Shown: positions 40,916 to 49,734 of the stretch, piece by piece
How positions within the stretch are numbered: the stretch's first letter is position 1
Layout of the letters: each line of letters begins with the position of its first letter
Assembly (NCBI GenBank): GCA_900541395.1
Contig: UQJT01000014.1
Span: 1-54,206, forward strand
DNA length: 54,206 bases
Direction: 5' to 3'
Source of the DNA: an uncultured Desulfovibrio sp.
GTDB taxonomy: Bacteria > Desulfobacterota > Desulfovibrionia > Desulfovibrionales > Desulfovibrionaceae
Made by a program: the position numbers and the translations under genes
The notes under the pieces: model-generated
The model's database searches: none
The model's input: only the letters and a program-made list of their open reading frames with translations
Told to the model about the DNA's origin: nothing

Positions 40916-42889
40916 ATGAGTCATTTTAGCGACAAGAATCACCTTGGCGGCGGCCCTCACCCGGAACGGCGGAAGCGCGAAGGCCGCTCCGAGCGCGCCC
41001 GCCTTGCGCTCCGACCGTCTGCGATGCTGCCCCGCGAAAATTTTTTGCCCGTCGACCGGGCGGACATGGACGCGCGCGGTTGGGATCGGGTGGACGTGTT
41101 GCTGGTGTCGGGCGACGCCTATGTGGATCATCCATCCTTTGGAGTGGCCTTGCTCGGCCGCTGGCTGGAAGCTCACGGCTTCCGGGTCGGCATTGTGCCT
41201 CAGCCCCGCTGGGATTCGCCGGATGATATAATCCGGCTCGGCCGTCCCCGCCTGTTCGCCGGTGTGACCGCCGGAGCGGTGGACTCCATGTTGGCCCACT
41301 ATACGGCCTTTCGCAAAAAGCGCCGCGACGACGCCTATACCCCCGGCGGCCGGGCCGGAGCCCGCCCCAATCGCGCTGTCAGCGTCTACGCCTCGCTTGT
41401 CCGTCGGGCTTTTCCGGGGCTGCCCGTGGTAGGGGGGGGGATCGAGGCTTCGTTGCGCCGGATCAGCCATTATGATTTCTGGTCGAACAGCCTTCGCAAA
41501 TCGCTGTTGCCCGACGCCAAGCTCGATCTCATTGTTTACGGCATGGGCGAGCGCGCCATTCTGGATATCGCCCGCCGTCTTGACGCCCTGGCCTCACGCT
41601 GCGGGGGCGCGCCTTCCCGGCCGGAGCTTGCGGCCGCCTTGCGCGGCATAGCGGGCACGGCCCGCATGGGGCGGCCGGATGAGGAGGCGGGGCGGGAAGT
41701 CCTGCGCCTGCCCTCGCATGAAGACATCCTGGCCCGACCCGCCCGGCTGATGGAGGCCACGTTGTTGCTGGAGCGCCAAGTCCATCAGATGCGGGCCGTG
41801 GCCGTGCAGCCCGTGGGCGATCGAGTCGTTGTGCTGGAACCTCCGGCTCCCGCTCTGACAACGGAGGAGCTTGACGAGTTGTATACTCTGCCCTTCACTC
41901 GGCAGGCCCATCCTTCCTATACGGCTCCCATTCCGGCCGTGGAGACGATGCTGACCAGCATGACCTGCCACCGCGGGTGTGGGGGCGGTTGTTCCTTCTG
42001 TTCTCTGGCGTTGCATCAGGGGCGGCGCGTCGCCTCGCGCAGCCGGGATTCCTTGCTGGAAGAAGCGCGAACCATCGCGGCCCAACCCGGTTTTACCGGG
42101 GCAATCAGCGACGTGGGCGGCCCCTCGGCCAATATGTGGAAAGCCCGTTGCTCTCTGGACCCGGCTCGCTGCCGCCGCTCCAGTTGCATGGTGCCCCGGG
42201 TGTGTCCCGGCTTCAGCGTGGATCAGACGGAGCACGTGCGCTTGTTGCGCGATATCCGCCAGGTGCCCGGCATCCGCCACGTGCGCGTGGCCAGCGGGGT
42301 ACGCTTCGATCTGGCCCTGCAACAGGATGCGGCTTTGGAGGCCTACGCCGGGGAATTTACCGGCGGGCAGCTCAAGGTTGCTCCCGAACACTGCGCCGAT
42401 GAAGTGCTGCGCCTCATGCGCAAACCCGGCATGGAACCGTTCGAGCGGTTTTTGGACGCCTTTCGTCGTTATTCCGAGGCCCACGGCAAGGAGCAATATG
42501 TCGTTCCCTATCTGATGAGCGCCTTCCCCGGCTGCACCGACGCCCACATGCGTCGGCTGGCGGATTGGCTGGAGGAACGGCACTGGAGCCCGCGCCAGGT
42601 GCAATGCTTCGTTCCCACGCCGGGTACCGTGGCCACGGCTATGTACTATGCGGAGGTGGACACCGAGGGACATCCCCTGCCGGTGGCTAAAACCGACGCG
42701 GCCCGCTTGCGTCAGCACGGTATCTTGCTCGGCACCGCGCGGGATCGTTTTGGCCCCGCTCGTCCGGACGACGAACGGAATACGGCGCCCCCCGCCAGGG
42801 CAGACCGCACCGGCGGATCGGACGGAGGACGCGGGATGCGGAGAGAAAAGCGGAGCGACACGGTCAGGAGTTCAGGCAAACGCCGGTAA
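40916..42889 (+). CDS. YgiQ/UPF0313-family radical SAM protein
   Basis: A 657-residue protein with an N-terminal cobalamin-binding-like region (VDVLLVSGDAYVDHPSFG; FRVGIVPQPRW) and a radical SAM core whose cluster cysteines are in CHRGCGGGCSFCS (CX3CX2C). VVGGGIEASLRRISHYDFW and LIVYGMGE are family hallmarks. The cytoplasmic function of YgiQ proteins is unknown. The ATG at 40916 follows GGAGGAG. The C-terminal 50 residues are basic and poorly conserved. Its 3' end overlaps the convergent gene at 42864 by 26 bases. Confidence 0.93.
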   Translation: MSHFSDKNHLGGGPHPERRKREGRSERARLALRPSAMLPRENFLPVDRADMDARGWDRVDVLLVSGDAYVDHPSFGVALLGRWLEAHGFRVGIVPQPRWDSPDDIIRLGRPRLFAGVTAGAVDSMLAHYTAFRKKRRDDAYTPGGRAGARPNRAVSVYASLVRRAFPGLPVVGGGIEASLRRISHYDFWSNSLRKSLLPDAKLDLIVYGMGERAILDIARRLDALASRCGGAPSRPELAAALRGIAGTARMGRPDEEAGREVLRLPSHEDILARPARLMEATLLLERQVHQMRAVAVQPVGDRVVVLEPPAPALTTEELDELYTLPFTRQAHPSYTAPIPAVETMLTSMTCHRGCGGGCSFCSLALHQGRRVASRSRDSLLEEARTIAAQPGFTGAISDVGGPSANMWKARCSLDPARCRRSSCMVPRVCPGFSVDQTEHVRLLRDIRQVPGIRHVRVASGVRFDLALQQDAALEAYAGEFTGGQLKVAPEHCADEVLRLMRKPGMEPFERFLDAFRRYSEAHGKEQYVVPYLMSAFPGCTDAHMRRLADWLEERHWSPRQVQCFVPTPGTVATAMYYAEVDTEGHPLPVAKTDAARLRQHGILLGTARDRFGPARPDDERNTAPPARADRTGGSDGGRGMRREKRSDTVRSSGKRR

Positions 42890-43382
42890 CGGCGTGCAGA
42901 TACTCCTGCCCCGACCTCCGGTCCAGACCCAGCGCCCGGAGAAAGTCATGCTGCACAAGGGTGGGCAGAAATTCCCAATACCAGAGCCGTACCATACTTT
43001 CCGGATCTTCGTTCATCTGGGATATTTCGAATTGAAGCATGATTTCCCGCTCGATGGGGGTCTGGCGGGAGGGCGGCAGGCGCAGGGCCTTTTCGCGGAA
43101 GAAGATGACCATATCCTCAAAAATTTGTTCCGAACCTGTATCGTCGTCCCGCAAGCCTTGGAGACAGCCGATAAAATGCTTCATGAACGGCGTGTCCTCG
43201 GTCAGACAGGCGTCGAACAGCGTGATATGCTCGATAAGGTTTTCCATGCCCTGGGCCACCAGAAGCCGGGTACAGGGAACATCCTCGCCGGCCGAGGCCG
43301 GGGTCAGAGGGGCGTCTTTGCCGAAATCCGTGAGTTGCTTTAAAGCGGAGCGCATCAGAGGCAGATGATGGTTCAGTGACAT
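42864..43382 (-). CDS. Unrecognised cytoplasmic protein, 172 residues
   Basis: I do not recognise this family. The protein is mostly helical, mildly acidic, without signal peptide or membrane segments. Visible features are an acidic loop (GLRDDDTGSEQIFEDM) and an aromatic stretch (VRLWYWEFLP). The start at 43382 is preceded by GAGGAAA about 9 bases away; a longer frame to 43490 would overlap the divergent lipoprotein gene and is less likely. It overlaps the YgiQ gene tail to tail and is divergent from the TPR lipoprotein. The helical, Leu-rich make-up resembles small chaperones, but no signature supports that. Confidence 0.65.
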   Translation of the reverse strand: MSLNHHLPLMRSALKQLTDFGKDAPLTPASAGEDVPCTRLLVAQGMENLIEHITLFDACLTEDTPFMKHFIGCLQGLRDDDTGSEQIFEDMVIFFREKALRLPPSRQTPIEREIMLQFEISQMNEDPESMVRLWYWEFLPTLVQHDFLRALGLDRRSGQEYLHAVTGVCLNS

Positions 43383-43464
43383 GCGCAGGTTTCCTCGCTG
43401 CGGAAAAAACTGGAACGGATATTCCAGGCTTGGGGGCAGGGGCCCGTTGTCATAAGGAGGGAAA

Positions 43465-44085
43465 ATGTTCGCTTCATGGTTTCGCACCACGGTATGCGCC
43501 GTCCTGCTTCTGACGGCGGGTTGCGTTTTTCCCGCATTCTCTTTTCGTCCGGCGCCGTCGGAATCCCTGGAATCGGAATCCGCTGTCGGCTCGGACGACG
43601 CAAGTCCTCGCGCCGCTGTTTCCCCCCGTGCGCGCGAGTTGTTTGAACAGGCCCGATCCGAGTGGGACGAGCATGACGTATGCCGTCAACCCTCCGCGGC
43701 CGTCGCCTGGCTCGACGCCGCGTTGGAGGTGCAGCCCGATTACGTGGATGCCCTGATATGGCGCGGTCGGGCCTTGAGCGAAAGCGGCTATCTGGAAGAC
43801 GCCTTCGATGATTTTACCCGCGCCATACGCTTGCAGGCCTCGGCTCTGGCCTACGCGGAGCGTGGGCTGGTCGGACTGCGCCTGGGCAATGTCCGGGGCG
43901 CCGAACGCGATATGGAACGCGCTTTGAGCCTGGACGACGACGAACCCCGGACCTACGTCTACCGTGCGGCCCTGCGCTTCACCCAGGAGCGGAGGGAACA
44001 GGCCTGCTCCGATTTGACGGAAGCCTGTTCCCGAGGTTTATGTCTCCCCCGCGAGAAAGCTGTGCGCGAAGGTCTCTGCCGCTAA
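43465..44085 (+). CDS. TPR-containing lipoprotein
   Basis: A 206-residue envelope protein. The signal peptide ends in the lipobox LLTAGC (lipidated Cys19 or near). After a Ser/Glu/Pro-rich linker come about three tetratricopeptide repeats (AVAWLDAALEVQPDYVDAL, AFDDFTRAIRLQASALAYAE, AERDMERALSLDDDEPRTY), which mediate protein-protein contacts. Several cysteines at the C-terminus (ACSDLTEACSRGLC) could form disulfides. AAGGAGG precedes the start. It stands alone, 82 bases from the divergent gene. The partner is unknown. Confidence 0.85.
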   Translation: MFASWFRTTVCAVLLLTAGCVFPAFSFRPAPSESLESESAVGSDDASPRAAVSPRARELFEQARSEWDEHDVCRQPSAAVAWLDAALEVQPDYVDALIWRGRALSESGYLEDAFDDFTRAIRLQASALAYAERGLVGLRLGNVRGAERDMERALSLDDDEPRTYVYRAALRFTQERREQACSDLTEACSRGLCLPREKAVREGLCR

Positions 44086-44659
44086 GGCGCGACGGCGTCG
44101 CATCCGGTTTCTGAAGAGAATCGGCGCAAATATTTATGATGAAGTATTTTGAGAAAATAAGAAAGCACTATTTATATATCGTTAATCATTAGGATATTCT
44201 TATATTTAAAAATACAAAATATAGTTTCGCGTTCGGTTGCGAGCCGCGAGGGGGAGCGGGATAGTTTTATCCCTTGACGTGAAGAACGACAATCTTGTCG
44301 AAAGAAGACGTCCGGAACCGTTCGTCCGGCGGCTTTTCGGATAGGGGCCGACACCGTCGCGCTCGGCCGCAAGACTTGCCGCTTCGCCGTCCGGAGCGTC
44401 AATATGATGAATAAAAATAAGTAATAACAATTTGCTATCAGAAAAATAAAAACATCTTTCCAGCGGTAAAAGCCGCTTTGAGCATCTCCCCGTGTATAGC
44501 GGAGCGCCTACGGCTCCGGGCAATGCCCTTATCCTGAAATGATTGACAGGTTTTACGGCTTAATGGCAGGTTGAGAACTCCCCCTCGCGTGAGTGCCGGG
44601 GTGTTTTTTGTAGGGTGGTATTTACAATTTTGTTATTTTTTATGTTGCGGAGGTTTTTC
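44086..44659. other. Long AT-rich intergenic region upstream of livK
   Basis: This 574-base gap contains two AT-rich stretches (about 44130-44225 and 44400-44460) and a G/C-rich middle. Small dyads include AGCGG/CCGCT near 44462-44477 and GGAGC/GCTCC near 44500. Close to livK lie an 11-codon frame and a terminator-like hairpin, listed separately. No larger gene is supported. It should hold the main liv promoter, but I could not pick a confident -35/-10 pair. Confidence 0.45.
44578..44609 (+). terminator. Leader terminator/attenuator before livK
   Basis: CTCCCC and GGGGTG pair (one mismatch) around an inner CTC-GCGT-GAG hairpin, and six T follow at once. It lies about 50 bases before the livK start, so it may attenuate the operon. 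An 11-codon frame (ATG at 44539, TGA at 44572) ends just before it, with no clear ribosome binding site. Confidence 0.45.
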
Positions 44660-45790
44660 ATGTCCAAACGGTGGATGCAAACCCTGGCTTGCGGCGTCGC
44701 CGCGCTTGTGTCGGCCGCGCCCGCTTTCGCGGCCGACACCGTCAAACTTGGCGTGGCCGGAGCCCATTCCGGCGAGTTGGCTTCCTACGGGCAGCCCAGC
44801 CTGAACGCGGCTATCCTGGTGGTGGATGAATTCAACGCCAAGGGCGGCGTGCTGGGCAAACAGGTGGAAATCGTGGCCCAGGACGATCAATGCAAGGCTG
44901 AAATTGCCACCAACGCCGCCACCCGCCTGATTTCCGACGGCGTGGTGGCCGTCATGGGCCATATTTGTTCCGGCCCGTGCAAGGCCTCCCTGCCGCTGTA
45001 CACCAATGCCAAACTCATTTCCATGTCTCCCTCGGCCACCACGCCGGCCCTGACCCAGAGCGGCCAGAATCCCTATTTCTTCCGGACCATCGCCAACGAC
45101 AACGATTCCGCCGTTGTGGGCGCCCAGTTCATCGTGGAAAAGCTGGGCACGCCCAAAGTCGCCATCCTGCACGACAACAGCGAATACGGCCGCGGTTACG
45201 CCGAAAAGGCCCGTGAGGAATTGCAGAAGAGCGGCAAGGCCGAAGTGGTGCTGTTTGAAGCCGTGACCCCCGGCGCCACCGACTACTCGTCCGCCGTGCG
45301 CAAGGTGCGCCAGTCCGGCGCGGGCGCCATCATGTGGGGCGGCTATTACCCCGAAGCTTCCAAAATTCTCTCCAATATGCACAGCCTGGAAATCGACATC
45401 CCCATGATCGGCCCCGACGGCCTTAAGGATATGGGCTTTGTGGAGTTGGCCGGTCCGGACGCCGAAGGCGTGTACGCCTCGGGACCCACGGACACCAGTT
45501 CCAACCCCCTCAGCAAGCACTACGCCGAACTGCACCAGAAGAAGTTCGGCACCGCCCCCGGCGCCTTTTTCGACAACGCCGTGGCCGCCACCATCGCCTT
45601 GCTGAGCGCCGTGGAAAACGCGGGCGCCACCGACACCGACAAGCTGGTGGAAGCGTTGCGCGGGCATGAGGTGGATACCCCCATCGGCCGCATCAAGTTC
45701 AACGAACAGGGCGATGCCATCGGCGTGGGCATGTCCATCTATCAGATTAAAGACGGTCAGTACTCCGAAGTGTATAAGGGCGGCAACTAG
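44660..45790 (+). CDS. livK: Branched-chain amino acid ABC transporter, binding protein
   Basis: A 376-residue periplasmic binding protein for Leu/Ile/Val or related amino acids. The signal peptide covers about 1-24 (ending APAFA). The mature part has the two-lobed type I fold: LGVAGAHSGELASYGQP at the start, AVMGHICSGPCKASLPLY and FFRTIANDNDSAVVGAQF in the ligand cleft region, and VAILHDNSEYGRGYAEKA. GCGGAGG precedes the ATG at 44660; the frame extends to 44615 but without such a site. It heads the liv operon, with two hairpins before livH that probably set a higher level for this protein. Confidence 0.96.
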   Translation: MSKRWMQTLACGVAALVSAAPAFAADTVKLGVAGAHSGELASYGQPSLNAAILVVDEFNAKGGVLGKQVEIVAQDDQCKAEIATNAATRLISDGVVAVMGHICSGPCKASLPLYTNAKLISMSPSATTPALTQSGQNPYFFRTIANDNDSAVVGAQFIVEKLGTPKVAILHDNSEYGRGYAEKAREELQKSGKAEVVLFEAVTPGATDYSSAVRKVRQSGAGAIMWGGYYPEASKILSNMHSLEIDIPMIGPDGLKDMGFVELAGPDAEGVYASGPTDTSSNPLSKHYAELHQKKFGTAPGAFFDNAVAATIALLSAVENAGATDTDKLVEALRGHEVDTPIGRIKFNEQGDAIGVGMSIYQIKDGQYSEVYKGGN

Positions 45791-45804
45791 GCCCTGCCCG
45801 AGGG

Positions 45805-45859
45805 GCCGGGCCGCGACCCGGCTCTTTTGGATCGGAGCGGGTCGCGGCCCGCTCCGATC
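45805..45859 (+). terminator. Tandem hairpins between livK and livH
   Basis: The first stem GCCGGG/CCCGGC (45805-45822) is followed by TCTTTT. The second, GATCGGAGCGGG/CCCGCTCCGATC (45830-45859), is a perfect 12-bp stem without a T-run. Partial termination and mRNA stabilisation here would favour the binding protein over the membrane parts. Confidence 0.65.
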
Positions 45860-46022
45860 GAACTGATGACGGCGAGCGCGTTCCGGAGCCGGTCGCCGGG
45901 GCTTTTCGCCTGATTTTAGACTTGCCTCCATGCGGGGGGCAATGTACTCTCATGCAGCCGCGCGGCGTCTGCCGTCCGGAGGGCCCGAGGCCCGACAACG
46001 CGCCATCATCCGGATGTCTTCG

Positions 46023-46931
46023 ATGGATTTTTACTATTTTCTCGAAATTTTTTTCAGCGGCCTGACCCGCGGCAGCATCTACGCGCTGATCGCCCTGGGC
46101 TATACGATGGTGTACGGCATCATCGGCCTGATCAACTTCGCCCACGGCGAAATCTACATGCTGGGGGCGTTTACCGCGCTCATCGTGGCCACGCTGTTGG
46201 GCATGGCGGGCTTTCCGGCGGGCGGCATTCTGATTGTGGCGGCTCTGGTGGCCATGATCTGGTGCGCGGCCTACGGTTTTACCATGGAAAAGGTCGCCTA
46301 CAAGCCGTTGCGCGGCGAATCGCGCCTGGCCCCTCTGATCTCGGCCATCGGCATGTCCACCTTTCTCCAGAACTACGTACAGCTCGCCCAGACCTCGAAC
46401 TACGTGCCTTTTCCCCGGCTTATGCCGCGCTTCGACTTCCTGTCGGCGCTCGGGGGAGTCATGCGGTCCAGCGACTTCGTTATTCTGGTGGTCAGCGCCC
46501 TGGTTATGATCGGCCTGGCCCTGTACATCCGTTACACCCGGATGGGCAAGGCCATGCGGGCTACGGCCCAGAATCGCAAGATGGCCATGCTGGTGGGGAT
46601 AGACGCCGATAAGGTCATTTCTCTGACCTTCATCATCGGGTCCGCCCTGGCCGCGCTGGGGGGCACGCTTATCGCCTCGCACACCGGACAGGTGGGGTTC
46701 GGCATCGGTTTTCTGGCCGGGATGAAGGCCTTTACGGCCGCCGTGCTCGGCGGCATAGGCTCCATCCCCGGAGCCATGTTGGGCGGCCTGGTGCTGGGAC
46801 TCGCCGAAAGCTTCACCACCGGTTATCTGTCGGGCGACTACGAAGACGTATTGGCCTTCGCGCTGCTTGTGCTCATCCTCATTTTCCGGCCCGCCGGCCT
46901 GCTCGGCAAGGCCACCGTGCAGAAGGTGTGA
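46023..46931 (+). CDS. livH: Branched-chain amino acid ABC transporter, permease LivH
   Basis: A 302-residue inner-membrane permease with about eight membrane helices. The start FFSGLTRGSIYALIALGYTM and GLINFAHGEIYMLGAF are hallmarks of LivH; AVLGGIGSIPGAMLGG is the conserved cytoplasmic loop that contacts the ATPases. The start is uncertain: an ATG at 46014 lies three codons earlier, and only a weak CGGA precedes 46023. The E. coli protein has 308 residues. livM begins 4 bases after its stop. Confidence 0.94.
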   Translation: MDFYYFLEIFFSGLTRGSIYALIALGYTMVYGIIGLINFAHGEIYMLGAFTALIVATLLGMAGFPAGGILIVAALVAMIWCAAYGFTMEKVAYKPLRGESRLAPLISAIGMSTFLQNYVQLAQTSNYVPFPRLMPRFDFLSALGGVMRSSDFVILVVSALVMIGLALYIRYTRMGKAMRATAQNRKMAMLVGIDADKVISLTFIIGSALAALGGTLIASHTGQVGFGIGFLAGMKAFTAAVLGGIGSIPGAMLGGLVLGLAESFTTGYLSGDYEDVLAFALLVLILIFRPAGLLGKATVQKV

Positions 46932-46935
46932 CGCC

Positions 46936-48237
46936 ATGAATGCCATCATGAAAACCCTGCTGCGGGCCGTCATGATCAGTGTCTGGTTTATGGCGCTGAC
47001 CTTCCCCGTGCTGTCCCTCAAGGTCAACGCGACCAAACGCACCGTGGATGTTCTGTGGGAACGCACGGCGGGTATGGGCGTGACCATGTTCGTGCTGTCG
47101 CTGCTGTGGATGTGGTACTTTCATCACAAGGAACACGGCAACGACGGCTCCGGTCCCTTTGCTTCCGTCACGGCCGGGATCGGTCGGAGCTGGGACGCGC
47201 TGAGCGGCCGTCTGGACACCCTCAGCCGCCGCAAGGGCGTGGCGGGCCTCAGCCTGGGCGCGCTGCTGGCCGCCGCCGTGTTGCTGCCCATCCTGGGCAG
47301 CATGTATCAGACCACCATTTTCGCCAACGCCTTTTTATACGTCATGCTGGCCCTGGGCCTGAATATCGCCGTGGGCATCGCCGGGCAACTGGTTCTGGGG
47401 TACGCGGCCTTCTACGCCATCGGAGCCTATACCTACGGTCTGCTGAATCAGTATTTCGGTCTGGGCTTCTGGGTCTGTCTGCCTCTGGGGGGCTGTTTCG
47501 CCGCCCTGGCCGGACTGCTGCTCGGCTTCCCCGTGCTGCGTCTGCAGGGCGACTATCTGGCCATCGTCACCTTGGGCTTCGGGGAAATCGTGCGCCTGCT
47601 GCTCAACAACTGGGTGGGCATTACGGGCGGTTCCCAGGGCGTGGCCAACATCCCGCGCCCCTCGCTGTTCGGGCTCGAACTGTCGCCCGATCAGTCTATG
47701 GCTTATATCTATTATCTGACCTTGGCGGCTATGGTCGTCACCATCGTGGTAGTGGCTCGTATCAAGGATTCGCGCGTCGGGCTCGCCCTGCGCGCGCTGC
47801 GCGACGACGAAATCGCCAGCGAGGCTATGGGCATCGACCTGCGCATGGTCAAGCTTCAGGCCTTTGCTTTGGGATCGTGCTGGGCCGGATTCGCGGGGGT
47901 GCTGCTGGCCGCGCGCATCAATTTCATCAGCCCTCCCAGTTTTACCTTTATGGATTCGGCCATGATTCTGTCCATGGTGGTGCTCGGCGGCATGGGGTCC
48001 ATCAGCGGCGTCGTGGTGGCGGCCCTGGTGCTTACCCTGGCTCCTGAATACCTGCGCGCTTTGTCCGGATATCGTATGCTGGTATTCGGCGCGCTCATGG
48101 TGCTGATGATGATTTTCCGGCCTCAGGGGCTTATTCCCAGTCGCAAGCGCACCTATCGTCCGCGCGGAGTCCAGGCCGGGAAGCCCGGCGAAGGGGCCGA
48201 CGCCGCGGCCGCATCGGCGCAAGGAGGCCGCGCATGA
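46936..48237 (+). CDS. livM: Branched-chain amino acid ABC transporter, permease LivM
   Basis: A 433-residue inner-membrane permease, the partner of LivH. The N-terminal 110 residues add extra hydrophobic segments and a hydrophilic loop, as in the long LivM type of E. coli (425 residues). The core includes [40 protein letters not shown] and the EAA-type loop [18 protein letters not shown]. The stop overlaps the livG start (ATGA), so translation is coupled. The C-terminal 25 residues are rich in Ala and Gly and probably disordered. Confidence 0.95.
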   Translation: MNAIMKTLLRAVMISVWFMALTFPVLSLKVNATKRTVDVLWERTAGMGVTMFVLSLLWMWYFHHKEHGNDGSGPFASVTAGIGRSWDALSGRLDTLSRRKGVAGLSLGALLAAAVLLPILGSMYQTTIFANAFLYVMLALGLNIAVGIAGQLVLGYAAFYAIGAYTYGLLNQYFGLGFWVCLPLGGCFAALAGLLLGFPVLRLQGDYLAIVTLGFGEIVRLLLNNWVGITGGSQGVANIPRPSLFGLELSPDQSMAYIYYLTLAAMVVTIVVVARIKDSRVGLALRALRDDEIASEAMGIDLRMVKLQAFALGSCWAGFAGVLLAARINFISPPSFTFMDSAMILSMVVLGGMGSISGVVVAALVLTLAPEYLRALSGYRMLVFGALMVLMMIFRPQGLIPSRKRTYRPRGVQAGKPGEGADAAAASAQGGRA

Positions 48238-49025
48238 GCGAACCTGTTCTCAAAGTCCGCTCCCTTTCCCGCAACTTCGGCGGCCTGCGCGCCCTGAACG
48301 ATGTGGACCTGGATATCATGCCCGGTGAAATTGTGGCGCTCATCGGTCCCAACGGGGCGGGCAAGACTACGTTTTTCAACTGTGTCACGGGTATTTACGT
48401 GCCCACCGAGGGCGAGGTGACGGCCTGTCGTCCCGGCGGACAGCCGGTGCGGCTCAACGGTATGAAGCCTTTTCGCATCACCGAGCTGGGCTTGGCGCGC
48501 ACCTTCCAGAATATACGGCTTTTTCCGTCCATGACCGTGTTGGAAAACGTCATGGTGGGCCGCCACTGCCGCACTAGGTCGGGCATTCTGGGCGCCATTG
48601 CGCGCGATCCGGCCACCCGTCAGGAAGAACAGGAAAGCGTGGACCGGGCCTACACTCTGTTGCAGGACCTGCATTTGGCCGAGCACTGGAACGAGGAAGC
48701 CTGCAACCTGCCCTACGGAGCTCAGCGCCGGCTGGAAATCGCCCGGGCTCTGGCCACGGATCCTTTTTTGCTGCTGCTGGACGAACCCGCCGCAGGCATG
48801 AACCCGCAGGAGACGCTGGAACTCAAGAATTTGGTTCTGGAATTGCGCGAGCGTTTCCATCTGGCCGTGCTGCTCATCGAGCACGATATGGGTATGGTCA
48901 TGTCGCTGTCCGACCGGGTGTACGTCATGGAATACGGCTCGCGCATCGCGGCGGGCACTCCTGAGCAGGTGAGCAGCAATCCGGAAGTCATCCGCGCCTA
49001 TCTCGGGGAGGCCGATCATGCTTGA
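48234..49025 (+). CDS. livG: Branched-chain amino acid ABC transporter, ATPase LivG
   Basis: A 263-residue ATP-binding subunit. Walker A is GPNGAGKTT, the Q-loop lies in [19 protein letters not shown], the signature is [16 protein letters not shown] (a LivG-type variant of LSGGQ), Walker B is [12 protein letters not shown], and the switch His is in LIEHDMGMV. It forms a heterodimer with LivF on the cytoplasmic side. Its start overlaps livM by 4 bases and its end overlaps livF by 8. Confidence 0.96.
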   Translation: MSEPVLKVRSLSRNFGGLRALNDVDLDIMPGEIVALIGPNGAGKTTFFNCVTGIYVPTEGEVTACRPGGQPVRLNGMKPFRITELGLARTFQNIRLFPSMTVLENVMVGRHCRTRSGILGAIARDPATRQEEQESVDRAYTLLQDLHLAEHWNEEACNLPYGAQRRLEIARALATDPFLLLLDEPAAGMNPQETLELKNLVLELRERFHLAVLLIEHDMGMVMSLSDRVYVMEYGSRIAAGTPEQVSSNPEVIRAYLGEADHA

Positions 49026-49722
49026 GTTGCGCGGCGTCAATACTTTTTACGGTTCCATTCCGGCCCTGCGCGATGTCAGCCTGAGCGTGCGCGAGGGCGA
49101 AATCGTCACCTTGATCGGGGCCAACGGCGCGGGCAAAACCACTACACTGATGACCGTCTGCGGGGGGATTCAGCCCCGTAGCGGCGAAATTTTATACGAG
49201 GGCAAGCCCATCCACCGCACTCGGCCCAACGAGATTGTGCGCATGGGGATCAGCCAGGTGCCGGAAGGCCGGTTGATTTTCCCCGAACTCACGGTTCAGG
49301 AAAATCTGGATATGGGCGCGTTTTTGCGCAGGGACCGGGACGGCATCCGGCGCGATATGGACTATATTTTTGCCCTGTTCCCCATCCTGGCCCAGCGTCG
49401 TCGCCAGGCCGGAGGCACTCTGTCCGGGGGAGAACAGCAAATGCTGGCCATTTCGCGCGCCATTATGGCCCGGCCCAAGCTGCTGCTGTTGGACGAACCT
49501 TCGTTGGGGCTGGCCCCCATCATCATCCAGCAGATTTTCGGCATTATCCAGAAAATCAATCACGACGGCACCACGGTCTTCCTGGTGGAGCAGAACGCCA
49601 ACCAGGCCTTGAAAATCGCCCATCGCGGTTACGTTATGGAAAACTGCCGGGTGGTTATGGAAAACAGCGCCTCGGCTCTGCTCAACGACCAGGCCGTGCG
49701 CAAGGCGTATCTGGGCATGTAG
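49018..49722 (+). CDS. livF: Branched-chain amino acid ABC transporter, ATPase LivF
   Basis: A 234-residue ATP-binding subunit with Walker A GANGAGKTT, signature TLSGGEQQMLAISRA, Walker B LLLLDEPSLGLAP and switch region FLVEQNANQAL, where the usual His is Gln-Asn as in LivF proteins. It completes the transporter. Its start lies within the end of livG. The response regulator gene follows 12 bases after its stop, without terminator. Confidence 0.96.
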   Translation: MLELRGVNTFYGSIPALRDVSLSVREGEIVTLIGANGAGKTTTLMTVCGGIQPRSGEILYEGKPIHRTRPNEIVRMGISQVPEGRLIFPELTVQENLDMGAFLRRDRDGIRRDMDYIFALFPILAQRRRQAGGTLSGGEQQMLAISRAIMARPKLLLLDEPSLGLAPIIIQQIFGIIQKINHDGTTVFLVEQNANQALKIAHRGYVMENCRVVMENSASALLNDQAVRKAYLGM

Positions 49723-49734
49723 CCCGAACCCGGT

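Noticed and set aside
42864..43382. Assignment as a TorD-like chaperone
   Set aside because: The helical make-up is suggestive but no TorD signature is visible, and no molybdoenzyme gene is near.
44110..44200. 17-codon frame in the AT-rich region before livK
   Set aside because: No ribosome binding site, no similarity, and expected by chance in AT-rich DNA.
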